From contig JAVLRN010000017.1 of assembly GCA_032821775.1 (NCBI GenBank), positions 124,001 through 188,000 on the forward strand: DNA of 64,000 nucleotides, in the 5' to 3' direction. This DNA is from Sanguinoderma infundibulare. Its lineage: Eukaryota > Basidiomycota > Agaricomycetes > Polyporales > Polyporaceae. The stretch's first letter is position 1. The number at the start of each line of letters is the position of its first letter. A model generated the notes under the pieces. It saw only the letters and a program-made list of their open reading frames with translations. It had not been told where the DNA came from and made no database searches. The position numbers were made by a program, and so were the translations under genes. Positions 23,230 to 33,595 of the stretch are shown here, piece by piece.

Positions 23230-23575
23230 ACCATGTCGCCGGCCGGCTGGCAAGAGCTTGGAGGGCAGCCACCGGGCCGGCTAGCAAGCACTGGTATAAT
23301 GTCTCACGGCCGGCTGGCAAACACTGTGATGTCATTTAACTGTCTACAGAGCTTGAAAACAAGAGCAACAATAGTATACCTCTGTTTTACATATGTAACA
23401 GAGTTTTTAGAATGAGGAATCGCACACAGGACCACTGGGGAGGTATCTGCGTTCATAACCGGCCGGTCAGCATAGCCACCTATAGACGCCGACCGGCCGG
23501 GGCGCTAAATGCAGCCACATCGGCGCGCCCGGCCCGGTAGCAAAGGTGGCTATGATGTGGGTTCCGGCCGGCGCC
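23230..23575. repeat. Right subterminal GGCCGG repeats
   Basis: Three GGCCGGCTGGCAA or GGCCGGCTAGCAA units lie at 23.24-23.32 kb. More GGCCGG motifs follow at 23.46-23.57 kb. They mirror the cluster inside the left end. Confidence 0.55.
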
Positions 23576-23622
23576 TGCTGCCTAGCAAAGCCGGGGATAT
23601 GTTACAACCGGGTAATAGGTAA
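23576..23622 (-). repeat. Right terminal inverted repeat of the KDZ element
   Basis: The reverse complement aligns with 4384-4430 (see the left repeat). The outermost shared block is GGTAA at 23618-23622. Confidence 0.65.
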
Positions 23623-24795
23623 TATAAGCAATTGTGATGGAATGGTCTCCTGAGCGAGGGAGAATTAGCGCAATAATGATGGGCGTGGGGATGTTATGCA
23701 CAAATGTACTTCTTTATGTTATCCGCCACAGCATCGACAGAGATGCGGGCCAGCGCAACTTGCGGTTCGGTAGCCTTCGGCCCGTGGACCACGTGGAGAA
23801 GGCGCTTAAGCTGTGGCCGTCCAAGCGTTGGGATTGGCAACTTCGGCCAGCCCCTGCAACTCTATGTCCGACCTTGCATCCACACCGCCATTGACTTGGA
23901 GAGCAACTTGAACAGTCAATAGTACTACAACAGCTGCTAATAACCCCGTGGGTTTTCCCTTAGTTCAATTGCAATCAAAGATTTTGTCAACTTAGTGATT
24001 CCGCTTGCCAAGTTGTTCCAGGCACTCTGCAGTGTGCATGCACCGCTACTTCCAAGGCACGCTTGCTTGTTTGAGGTGAGTTTAAATGCTATGCACGTGG
24101 AAAATTCATTGTGTTTATTCTTTGGAAGGTAGGAACCCATACGCCCAAGTTGTTGGGGACGATGCCAGTGTCGTGAGAACTACAATACACCTCAATATTC
24201 CAGAAATCCCTAGCTTCTCGGTCCGAGAACGGCGGTCCCGACACTTCGAGGACGCAAGTTGTCGTCGTCTGCCGCTGTTCAGCGCTGGCCTCCTGTACTG
24301 CATTGAATCACTGCCCGCAGAAGCTCTACGGCGGTTCTCTTACTTCAAGTCTGGGTCGTCGGCCAGCGAGTTGTAGCAGCTCAAATCCTGCTGATGCAGA
24401 TGCAGCCACTGGCGTACCGGATGCACCAACTTCCCAGACGTTAGCACCCAATTCAACAGCCAGGGCATCCCTACTCGGCACTTACGGGGCGCAACACGTC
24501 CGCGCCGCCTGCGGAATGAGTTACGAAGGAAGCTACTTACGGACAAAGCTCGTAATCTCGGCTCAATCAAGCTCCAAGTCGGCCTCTTTCACGAGTCTTG
24601 GAAGTATATCGAAGAGTCTGGGACGGTCCGACTGCCAGATCGGGTTCCCGTCGACGTCGGCGCGGCGCCCGCTTGGAACCGGGGCCAGGGCACCAGAGCG
24701 TCTGCGGCTCCCATCGACGTCAGCTGGCTAGCCGACCTGAACGAGGTTGCTTCCAGAGGGCCTATCGTTCTGAAAAAGGCTGTAGGTACATATAT
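23623..24795. other. Intergenic between KDZ element and GMC gene
   Basis: The first about 120 bp (ATGTTATGCAC...TATGTTATCCG) resemble DNA just upstream of the 416-aa family gene at 35.33-35.39 kb. They therefore continue the flank of the decayed copy on the far side of the transposon. At 24.5-24.8 kb a plus frame reads plausibly (KLLTDKARNLGSIKLQVGLF, then WLADLNEVASRGPIVLKKA) but has no start that I can place. It may be the end of another decayed gene. Confidence 0.4.
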
Positions 24796-24878
24796 GCCCG
24801 CAACAGCAATGTCTACAGCACCTCCCCTTCTTTCGCTTTCCCCATCTCTCCCCGATACTGCCCTTCTTTTCCTCCCTG

Positions 24879-27280
24879 ATGCCGTCTGCGTCCGCACACT
24901 CATCGACGTCCGGATCCAACACGAATCTGGACAAACGCACGGGTCGGGGGGTGACGGCCGACGTGAGCGGGGTCAGCGGACAGACCTACGACTATATTGT
25001 TGTCGGGGCGGGTCTCACCGGAGTCACTGTCGCCGCGCGCCTTGCCGAGAACTCGTCCGTGTCCGTCCTGCTCATTGAGGCAGGCGGCGACAACCAGACG
25101 AACCCCCAGGTATACGACATCTACCAGTACAGCAGAGCGTTCAATGGACCTATGGATTGGGCGTGGGCGTCCGACCGCCACAAGGTTATTCACGGGTCAG
25201 TAACCTGAGCCATGCCTGCGATTTGTACAACTGAATCATGATCATCTAGTGGCAAGACGCTGGGCGGAAGCACATCCATCAACGGAGGCCACTGGACTCG
25301 CGGGTTAAACGCACAGTACGACGCGATGTCCAGCCTGCTCGAAGATTCCGAACAGACCGTCGGATGGAACTGGACAGGCCTCTTTGCGTACATGAAGAAG
25401 GTCCGCCACCTTGTCTTCGCACTTTCTCCCGATTGCCTACGGAGCGCTGTACTGACCACATTGACGGTCAGGCTGAGACGTTCTCCGCTCCCAACGCCCA
25501 GCAGCAGGCCAAGGGCGCCCAGTCGATTGCATCGTACCATGGCACGTCTGGCCCTGTCCAGGCGACATTCCCGGACCTGATGTATGGCGGACCGCAGATG
25601 AAGGCGTTCGTAGACACCATCGTCAACGTCACGGGCATCAAGCACTACAAGGATTTGAACGGCGGGACGCCGAACTGTGTTTCATTCACTCCCCTGGTGC
25701 GATTTTCCCCCGCGCTTGTTCCATAGGGGCGTTGCAGGCTGACACGTTAACGTACGGTGGACGTCGTAGAGTCTGGACTGGCACAGGAGCGACTACCGCT
25801 CGTCGTCCATCGAGGCATACTATACGCCCGTCGAGGGCGCACGGCCGGGCTGGACGCTTCTGATTGAGCATCTGGTCAGTCATGCGGTCTTTGTTCTTCG
25901 GACGAACCGCGATGCTGTCCGTCAAGGTTATGTGGAGCTTAAGCTTCCCTACCACAGGTCACGAAGGTTCTCTTCCAGAACGGCACCAGTGTGCCCCACG
26001 TTGCGACCGGTGTCGAGTTCGGACGGGCGGACGGCACGGGAAGCCGACAGGTCGCGTACGCACGCAAGGAGGTCATCCTCGCCGCTGGTGCTATCAACGT
26101 ACGCCCTGCCTGACACCTGCCTTCGAGTGCCGATACGGAAGCTGATCTACGTTACTGCGCTATTTTCAGACCCCAGCACTCTTGCAGCATTCTGGCATCG
26201 GGGACTCTGCCGTCCTCAGCGGGCTCGGGATCAACACGGTTGTCGACCTGAAGACCGTCGGCAGGAACTTGCAGGAGCAGACCATGACCTCTCTCGGCGC
26301 GTCGGGCAACGGCTTCAACCCGGGCGGCCGCGGACCGACTGACGCCATCGCGTATCCGAACATCTACCAGCTCTTCGGGTCGAACGCGAACGCGTCGGTC
26401 CAGAAGATCCAGTCGTCGCTCGCCACTTGGGCGCAGTCGCAATCCAAGAATGCGCTGTCCTCCTCCGCGCTGGAGACCATTTTCAACATCCAGGCTGGGC
26501 TTATCATTAACAACAACGGTGAGTGTTGAGCGCCCTTGGTGGGAGAAGGAGCCGAGCTGAGAACTGTTTCTTTTCTAGCGCCTGTGGTCGAGATGTTTTT
26601 CGATAGCGGTTACCCCGAGTACGTCTGAAGTCATTCCAGACTAGCGTTCATCGCACAGAGCTCACGCCCGTATGCTCGTTCACAGCGCCCTCGGAATTGA
26701 CATGTGGCAGCTCCTACCCTTCTCCCGCGGCAACGTCACGATCACGGTTCGTCGATTTCACCCCTTCTTTCCACCCCCTTCCATCTCTCGTCCACGTCGA
26801 CGCTGATGCACGATCCTCATTCTGCAGTCCGCAAACCCGTTCGAAAAGCCGTCGGTCAACGTCAACTACTTCAGCGTCGACTGGGACCTCGACGTCCAGA
26901 TCGCGGGCGCCCGGCTCTCGCGTAAGGTCCTCTCCACGGCCCCCCTCGCGGGCCTCCGCGGCGCCAAGGGCGAGACGGTCCCCGGGCTCGCGACGGTGCC
27001 CGACAACGGCAACGGGGGCTCGGACGCGGACTGGAAGAAGTGGATCGACCAGGACGGCACCGGGGCGGGCTTCGCGGCGGTCTCGCACCCGATCGGCACG
27101 GCGGCGATGATGAAGCGGAGCCTGGGTGGGGTCGTCGACGCGCAGCTGAGGGTGTACGACACGGCGAACGTGCGCGTCGTCGACGCGTCGATTCTCCCGC
27201 TGCAGATCAGCGCGCACCTGGCGAGCACGCTGTACGGCGTGGCGGAGAAGGCGGCGGACCTTATCAAGGCTGCTCAGTGA
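24879..27280 (+). CDS. Secreted GMC oxidoreductase (AA3, glucose/aryl-alcohol oxidase-like)
   Basis: Nine exons (24879-25195, 25250-25400, 25472-25696, 25770-25874, 25958-26098, 26170-26518, 26579-26618, 26686-26746 and 26828-27280) sum to exactly 614 codons. The FAD-binding start [20 protein letters not shown], then [25 protein letters not shown] and [16 protein letters not shown] are GMC signatures. The C-terminus has [13 protein letters not shown] with the catalytic His, and [20 protein letters not shown] with the second active-site His. Such flavoenzymes oxidise sugars or alcohols and supply H2O2 or reduce quinones in wood decay. Codons upstream of the ATG at 24879 read as a signal-peptide-like stretch ([14 protein letters not shown]). 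The true start may therefore be an upstream exon or an altered start codon. The exact substrate cannot be read from the sequence. Confidence 0.85.
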
Positions 27281-27674
27281 ACCTACTACGACGACGTCCT
27301 GCTTACCGTGATGTACGCTCGGCACGACTTCTCATCCTCCATCGTCAAAAAAGCCTTCGATCCTGAGACATTCCTGACTCTTACAAGTTGAGTAATTTTA
27401 CAGTGGAAACCGTGGTGCTCATACGAGCGCGAGTCGCTGTCGTTAACGAATCCGTGCGATGCTGCGCGGCCGCTTACCCTGACGACCGCCGGCGGGTCGA
27501 CGTTGTGGTCCAAGTTGGGTTGGCTGCAGATCCGCCCCCGAGTGAATTCGTTGATCAGACATGTGTACCGAATGATATGTACAGGCTATTGACCAATTTT
27601 CAACTAGAATTCAATTCCTTCCTCCGTCAACCCCAAAAATCATCCGTTTCCCACAGATTCGTTTACGACGGTTC
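27281..27674. other. Intergenic, duplicated flank of the F-box genes
   Basis: About 27.4-27.62 kb resembles 42.83-43.1 kb (shared GGGCTGCA, TCCGCC, GTTGATCAGACA and CAGGCTAT), so the duplication includes the 3' flank of the F-box paralogues. No gene seen. Confidence 0.4.
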
Positions 27675-29267
27675 CTACGGATTCATTTCCCACGAATTTT
27701 GGGCGCGTGGTGGTACGCCTGAGTGCTCGGGCTTAGCACTGTCCCAGTGCACGTTGTCTCTCGGCGTCCAGAACTCCTCACCGCGATCCCAATCTCCCTC
27801 GTTCTCCATCGTACGTAGGTGATCCACGTGCTGGTGGAGGGCAAAGATCTCGCCGAGGAACGCATCATCGCTCCAAGAAACACCGAAGATCCGGAGCAAC
27901 TTCAGACGCATCCCCTCTCCGAGCCCCTCCCGCGCAGCGACAGCGCGCGACAAATGAGGCCATGGGAATCCAGGCAATTGGATGTAGAGGTCGATGGAAG
28001 TCAGGAGCGGACACCGGCTAGGTGCCTGCGAGCCCAGTAATTCGCAAAGCGCGGAGAGGTTTGCTTCCGGTTCGTAGGATACTTGAAGCACGAGCCGCGT
28101 CAAGAATGGCATGTGCACAGCCAGGAAGAGGCTCTCCCTCTTTGCCGAGCGGAGGCGGAACTCCGTGATGTTGGACAATGGAAACGACGCCGCACCGAGC
28201 CACACGGGGAGCGATGGGACCGAGAGCGAGAGACCGTAGCGGCCTCCGTCGAGTTCTGCAAGAAAGTGGTCGGGGGTATCGTCCAGGTACAGACGATGGA
28301 CGGCTTGTCGGAGTTGCGTCCGGAGTAATGAGGGCGGAAATTGGAGTACGCCACCGCTGGTGAAAGATTCGAGGATCATGGTAGTGACGTTCGGAATGTC
28401 CACATGGGACAGGATGGAGTGTGCGATCGTAGAAGCAACATTGCGCATGGTAAGATGCTCCAAGGAGGGTAACGTCAATGTATCAAAGGTGGACTGTTCC
28501 AGATCCTTCCTAACGGTCCAGATCCATGGGACACGCCATGTGCGGATATCCAACACCTTCAGCGCGGGTATGTTCCCCAGGAGTCGCAACATTGTCCCGA
28601 CCCCGACAGAGTCGAGTTTAGAGACATGGAGGTGAGTGAGGGACTGGAGAGGGCTTTGTGGGATCCACAGGATGCCTCGCAGCACCAATCCCTTGAGCGA
28701 AGGAAAGGTTACCGAAAGCTCGTCGTAGATGAATGTGGATGCAGGCGCGTCAACGAGTGACTGTTCTCCTGTATTTGTGTTGAAGTTGAGACCCTCGAGG
28801 AGCGGGGTATCCAACTTAAGCACCTCGTCCACCTTCCAGGCGTCCCTTCCGGAAACCAACGAAACGTCCAGTTGACGTAGGCGAGTGCAGTTCGTTCGTA
28901 AATACTCAAGTCCCCGAGAAGAGCCTCCGTTGCATACGCGAAGGTATATGGGTACGAGGTTAGATCTCGCCAGTAGATGCATCGTAGCTCCCGGGTTGTT
29001 GATATCGTCCACCTCCGTCCAGAGCGAGGACTTCTCCAGAGCGACGGCATTCCACTTGTGGCATACCAGCATCGCGGAAATGAGGGGATGATACGAGTCG
29101 AAGACAGGCGCACCGAGGCGTTCTGGAGAGGGGGCTTTGACGGGGTCTCGTAGGTAGTCGAAGACAATACCGATGAGCTCCGGATGGAGTCGATTGACGG
29201 GGGAAGCGGGAGAGAGGTTGTACCATCGACGGAGGTTGGCTATTGCAATGGATATCTCGTTCTCCAC
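27675..29267 (-). CDS. F-box/LRR-like protein, paralogue 1
   Basis: A long uninterrupted minus frame of 530 codons. The N-terminus holds NRLHPELIGIVFDYLRDP and LISAMLVCHKWNAVALEKSS, an F-box of the basidiomycete type (L-P-E-L-x-x-x-I-F ... C-x-x-W). F-box proteins recruit targets to SCF ubiquitin ligases via Skp1. The rest consists of irregular Leu-rich segments (LTHLHVSKLDSVGVGTMLRL, LEHLTMRNVASTIAHSILS). The frame opens with GTG, so the true ATG must lie in an upstream exon. The best candidate is at 29401-29522 (starting MVAVLSRMSESHPMMGDIVA), but I could not find a phase-perfect junction. Compared with paralogue 2 the stop is lost, and 20 extra residues are added at the C-terminus. A second paralogue lies at 43.2 kb. 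Confidence 0.65.
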   Translation of the reverse strand: MENEISIAIANLRRWYNLSPASPVNRLHPELIGIVFDYLRDPVKAPSPERLGAPVFDSYHPLISAMLVCHKWNAVALEKSSLWTEVDDINNPGATMHLLARSNLVPIYLRVCNGGSSRGLEYLRTNCTRLRQLDVSLVSGRDAWKVDEVLKLDTPLLEGLNFNTNTGEQSLVDAPASTFIYDELSVTFPSLKGLVLRGILWIPQSPLQSLTHLHVSKLDSVGVGTMLRLLGNIPALKVLDIRTWRVPWIWTVRKDLEQSTFDTLTLPSLEHLTMRNVASTIAHSILSHVDIPNVTTMILESFTSGGVLQFPPSLLRTQLRQAVHRLYLDDTPDHFLAELDGGRYGLSLSVPSLPVWLGAASFPLSNITEFRLRSAKRESLFLAVHMPFLTRLVLQVSYEPEANLSALCELLGSQAPSRCPLLTSIDLYIQLPGFPWPHLSRAVAAREGLGEGMRLKLLRIFGVSWSDDAFLGEIFALHQHVDHLRTMENEGDWDRGEEFWTPRDNVHWDSAKPEHSGVPPRAQNSWEMNP

Positions 29268-29400
29268 ACCACGAAACTTGAAGACACACCGTCATGAGCA
29301 ATCAGATCTTGTTAATCCAACTGATTACGCACCAGATCTGGACTTCACACAGCAATGAGCACGTAGTCTCAAAGAGAAAAGAAGATTAAAAAAGGCGTAC

Positions 29401-29522
29401 TCTATCGTCTCAGCGCCGCGCTCAAGGAGTTCCTGAGTCTTCGCCCGCAGTTCTCGAGACAGGGCAACGATATCGCCCATCATCGGATGCGACTCGGACA
29501 TTCTGCTCAACACAGCCACCAT
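29401..29522 (-). CDS. Candidate first exon of F-box paralogue 1
   Basis: ATG at 29522, about 40 codons (SRELRAKTQELLERGAETI), followed by a GTACGC donor at 29400. The same exon is conserved at 51.28-51.4 kb for paralogue 2. Conservation supports coding use. The exact splice to the F-box exon is unresolved. Confidence 0.45.
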
Positions 29523-30089
29523 ATGTTCATTGTACTACATCAGCCCGATTTTCTTGGATGGTGATGATGATACGGCATGCTACTTACTGTTGACTTTGAG
29601 ACATGGTCAGATTTACAGTCGATGGCCGAGGTCGAAGAGCGACGGCGGACTAGCGCTGGGGCGTGCTGGCAACCATCGACGTAAGCTTCAAACCTTATAT
29701 ACGGTTTTACCAGCGGCCGTAAGACCAAATTCTAGACAACTGAAAATAAAATAGAGCGACAATGAAAATAACCCGATTCGTTAGGCCCACCAGCCATTCA
29801 TCAATCGTGTATGAGGGTCACCATCCCATCCGGGGCACCTCCCAAAACTCGTTCTCCTGCCTCCACAGCGCCTCATTCTGAACCCAAGAGGTGTTCCCTT
29901 CATGGTCAACTTGCCCACGCCAACATACTCCGCAAGTGCATCCTGAATGTCCTTGGGCTCCCTCTCCGTTTCTATCTCTGTTCCCGTCACCGTCTCTGGG
30001 TCAAGGTGCCGACTTCAATGAGAAACGCGAGTCCTCAGTTCCACGCGTGCGTCGTCAGTGCGGAGACGTGCACCGCGGGGGCCTAGTCA
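29523..30089. other. Intergenic with a duplicated gene-end fragment (minus)
   Basis: Minus-strand reading near 29.8-29.95 kb gives WVQNEALWRQENEFWEVPRM and a stop. A similar piece lies at 51.6-51.8 kb. Upstream parts are in another frame, so this looks like the decayed end of an unknown gene duplicated along with the F-box region. Confidence 0.4.
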
Positions 30090-30290
30090 CACTACGCGCC
30101 CCAGAGGTCGGGATAAGTACGATGAAAAGCAGGGGTAATCGCATTTCACGATCATAGGTCGGGGCTAATTCGGACTGGTGGAAAGTTCGGAAGTTTTACG
30201 ACATAGGGATAAATCAAGGAAACATGTACATTTTCGCCACCATATTTGCCGCCGAGAGATTCGAGGAATACATGGCGATTATGGCGACTA

Positions 30291-31366
30291 CAGTACTTTG
30301 CATAAAACACTGCAGGTCGCGTGCTCGCAAAAACCTATTTGTATCTATTTGTACCGTACCCAAACCCTAGGGTTTGCGTGACAATTATTCAGTTTTCGCA
30401 CCCTCGGCACTGTTGCCTGCCGCCGCCTGCTTACCTAGCCCTTGACTTCATCATGGTTCCCCCTCTCAACGATACACACTTTTATATATCCCAATGGCAC
30501 CGCGCAATCCCACCCATCCTCTGTTCCAAGTCGTTGTTCGTTCAACAACAGGACTGCCTGACCAGATTAAACGCGCTCTTTCTGAGTTTGTCGCAAAGCC
30601 AGAGAGCCCGGGCATTCTTGTTTGGCCTGGAGACGGCGTGCTGGCGTGCTTCTAGTGTACGTACTGTCATCAAACCACATCCCTTAGCCAGATCTCGAGG
30701 TCATTGGGGCTCAATGTTCTGCGGGAGTCTCCGCCTGAACACAATTGCAAGCTCTCGCGTCGCCTGCAGCCTTGTGCACCTTGTATGAAACGAAAACGGT
30801 GCACCATTGTTTGGCGCCCATGTCTATGTCTGGACAACAAATAGCCGATACACTGAGACGAATTGTGCCTCTCTCTATCTTTACTAGCCCGGTACCTCCA
30901 CTCATACTCCCAACCTACTAGGCTGTCCGGAGGATGATGTGGAAGCGACACATGGCTGGCCATCCTCGCCGCTGTCTGCAATTGGGCTTGGCCTCTCTTT
31001 GTCGGTGTCCAGATTGCGCTTGTTTGTTGTGACTGGGGCGGAATTGTTGTACCGGAGCTGATGGAAAAGATTGGGGTGGCAGGGGACAAAGTGGGTTGAC
31101 TTGGGGCGAAGGATGACAGCATAGGTAGCTTAGAGAAGACGCAGCAAGTGTAACAGTGAGGGATGGACCGAGGGAGACGTGGATTGGGCAGGAGACGCAA
31201 GCTGAGGAGTGTGATGCGTATCATCACGATCATTAATCACAAAGAATTGTCATGCGGGGATAAGCTGTCTCCCCAAAATGGTAAATCACCCCGTTTGTTG
31301 ATGGAACAAATAGATACAAATAGATTTTGCGGGCACGCGACCTGCAGTGTTTTATGCAAAGTACTG
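30291..31366. mobile_element. Non-autonomous Tc1/mariner-like element, 1,076 bp, nested in CACTA copy A
   Basis: Long inverted repeats of about 63 bp start CAGTACTTTGCATAAAACAC on both sides. The insertion is flanked by TA at 30289-30290 and 31367-31368. CACTA copy B shows the uninterrupted site (GGCGACTAAGTACC at about 44981). TA duplication and CAGT ends are hallmarks of the Tc1/mariner group. No transposase is present. Confidence 0.8.
30494..30658 (+). other. 54-residue open frame inside the Tc1-like element
   Basis: ATG-started frame MAPRNPTHPLFQVVVRSTTG continuing to a TAG. It has good codon texture but no known motif. Possibly a captured host exon; function unknown. Confidence 0.25.
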
Positions 31367-31639
31367 TAAGTACCAGATGAAAAATGACACACAGTTACGA
31401 GTGATGAACCCAAGAGTAGCGCACGCACGTGTGGTTGACGGACAGCGACAACGCACCGGCCCTAAACCTCCATGTGATCTCCTGACCCGCCAACCGATGC
31501 CAAGTTACCAACTGACAGCTCTCTTTGTCCGTGTCCGTCTCTTTTCCTCTCCGACTCGCTCTGAGCTGCTCCATCCCACCTCTCACTGCATGCAACCAGC
31601 TCACTGACCACTTATCTCTCTCCCTGCCAGAAGAGGTCC

Positions 31640-32733
31640 ATGGACACTGTTGGCGGTGCTGATGCCAGAGTCCAAACATGGCCGGCCTGTACATGCCCCA
31701 GACCCAACAACTCGAGCCTGTACGACCCCTTCAACGGCTACAACATGCTCACCATGGGTCTCCCCGCTATGGGCATCCTTGGAGGTTTCTCCCACAATGG
31801 CCAAATGGCTGCTGGTTTCACTAACGTGAGTCTACCTTACTTCTCCTTCAGACGCATTGCATTTGTCGCCTTTCCTATCCCTCATTCCTGTTCTTGTTCC
31901 TTGTCGGCTATGCCCTCACATGGGGCTGTTAGCTTTGGATTGGTGAGTCTGCTACGTGCTCAACACTGCCCTTCTCATGCACAACTCTGAGCCATTGATC
32001 ACATATGTCGCCTTCTTCAGCGATGTCTGCGCACAGTCGCGATGAAGTTTCCCTCTCTGGAGACATCCTCCTTGGGGGGACCCAAGGACACGGGTGCGTC
32101 GCGATGTGTTTTGCCTCCCTCCTCCCGCTCACCTCTCCACCCTGTCAAATTTTGCCTCCATCCCCCCTTGTGTGCACCGTGGGGCTGTGACCCGTGAAGG
32201 ATGACGAAAGAAGTGTACGTCGTCCTCGTTGGCATCAGGCCTGGCGTGTATAAGGAATGGTGAGTCTTGTCTTGTCTTCTGGTGACTTGTTGGTGAGCAG
32301 CCGCAGCATGCTTGGCCATGTGGGGCCCTCTCCCACCCCTCCCTCGCTCGCTCATGCGAGGCTCCAGGGGGGCTTCATGGCCTATGATTGGGTGCTGTTG
32401 AGCATTGTGGGATGGACGTTGACGTGTTTTGGATTGGGTTATAGGCTAGATGTGACGCAGAATACCGTCGGTGTGTCCGGGGCGCAGTACAAGGGCGTCT
32501 CGGACTGGCACCATGCCCAAGACTATTATGACAACACCTATAGGAATGGTAAGACATGGGTGCCCTCCCAGTATGTGCATGGTGTTCACTGTGCAAGGTT
32601 TTGCTGTTGTCTATATATCATGTATCAGCTCTGTGTATGTAGGTTCATTAGGGGACAAAATCAATATCAAATTTCTATTTTATTTCGAGTGTGCTACCAG
32701 AACAGATCATCGAAATACAACACCCAAGCCTAA
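31640..32733 (+). pseudogene. Remains of a multi-exon gene in the CACTA core (copy A)
   Basis: Segments PNNSSLYDPFNGYNMLTMGL with GILGGFSHNGQMAA (about 31.7-31.83 kb), a hydrophobic stretch SFLFLFLVGYALTWG (about 31.88 kb) and WVLLSIVGWTLTCFGLGYRL with SDWHHAQDYYDNTYRNGKTW (32.38-32.55 kb) are conserved in copy B. They resemble exons of one membrane-associated protein, but I found no complete model. The family is not recognised. It may be a captured gene or an element-specific gene. Confidence 0.4.
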
Positions 32734-33595
32734 GGCTGAACACGGGTGCAGGTCTTTTGGCGGGTAACCCGATCCGGACCTGCCAAAAAACCTGCGGATC
32801 CGGGTGCTCCGGGTGCGGGTTATCCATTATGCAGGTATCCTGTGGATCCGGGTAGGGCTTTGCATATTTTGACACAAACCCGCAGGTACCCGCAGGATCC
32901 GCAAGGTATATGGGCACCCTTGACTTAACGTGTATGGCCCTCGATATCTTGTCTATACCAGGTAGGCCTCTCATTGTCCAAGTACTACACGAGTTATATT
33001 GCTAACAGCACACACATGACACCGCCAAACATCCTCTGATCCCTGCAGCAACGTCCATGGATGCTGAGCACACTTTCTCTCATGGGCGGCTGACAGTCTC
33101 TCCTCTGCGGCACACTCTGTCTGACCAGACAGTGCGTGCGAGCACCGTGCTGGGGTCTTGGGCTCGGTATTCTTATCTTGTTCCCGAAGCTGAAGCTGTT
33201 GCGTTGTTGAAGAGGAAAGAGAAGGGAAAGGGAAAGACTGTCACTGCGACTGAAACAGTGGCTGGTGGAGCTACCTCAACTGATGCTATTACACTCTTGG
33301 ACTAGAATTTATGTAGTGATGTGATCTGTAGAGTAAAATGCATCTCATTGACCCATGATTTGTTGGGCTATGTGTGATATTCTGTATCAATTATCCACTG
33401 ACCCGCAAAACCCGCAGGTTGTTTGGCGGATCCGGGTTATTCTGCAGGTAACCCGCTGGTTACCCGCACCCGCACCTGCGGGTGCGGATCCCCTGGCGGG
33501 TCGGGTCCCTGCGGATCCGGGTAGCGACTTTGAAAGTTGAATTACCCACGGGTCCGGGTCCGGGTAACCCATGGGTCGACCCGTGTTCAGCCTTA
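32731..33595. mobile_element. hAT-like element remnant, 865 bp, nested in CACTA copy A
   Basis: 17-bp perfect inverted ends (TAAGGCTGAACACGGGT) are flanked by an 8-bp duplication CCCAAGCC (32723-32730 and 33596-33603). An 8-bp duplication is the hAT signature. Copy B has the empty site (CACCCAAGCCCAGATATTC at about 50960). CGGGT/ACCCG motifs fill both subterminal regions, as in many hAT derivatives. Confidence 0.8.
33057..33305 (+). pseudogene. hAT transposase C-terminal (dimerisation) fragment
   Basis: About 80 codons inside the hAT remnant. EHTFSHGRLTVSPLRHTLSD with ASTVLGSWARYSYLVPEAEA matches the hAT C-terminal pattern (ERLFSRGRL...LRH.LS....R...VLGSW). The catalytic core is missing, so the element is a deletion derivative. 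Confidence 0.7.

Larger units (their letters stand above)
20951..23230. repeat. Non-coding right arm of the KDZ element, rich in CTGCCG/CGGCAG motifs
   Basis: No gene could be built here. The stretch is dominated by short related motifs (GAGCTGCCGCAAGAG, AGCTACCGTCGAGA, GCTGCCGCGGAG). These recur dozens of times in both orientations, most densely at 22.2-22.65 kb. It ends next to the right subterminal repeats. A cis-acting role in transposition is inferred. Confidence 0.5.
4384..23622. mobile_element. KDZ-class DNA transposon, about 19.2 kb, carrying TET/JBP
   Basis: The two ends are imperfect inverted repeats of about 45 bp. The left end starts TTACCAGTTACCCGG and runs through GTAACATAACCC and TTGCTAGG. 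The right end, reverse-complemented, starts TTACCTATTACCCGG and runs through GTAACATATCCCC and TTGCTAGG. Both ends are followed inward by many GGCCGG-containing repeats (4.42-4.72 kb and 23.23-23.57 kb). Between them lies a complete KDZ transposase with its CxC2-like cysteine cluster, a TET/JBP dioxygenase and several passenger genes. DNA outside the two ends resembles continuous sequence upstream of the related gene at 35.3-35.4 kb, which supports insertion as one unit. I could not fix the target-site duplication, so the outer limits are good to roughly 10-15 bp. Confidence 0.75.

Noticed and set aside
30670..31233. 187-codon minus frame in the Tc1-like element as a possible transposase
   Set aside because: No DDE/D motif or helix-turn-helix, and the frame runs into the terminal region of the element.
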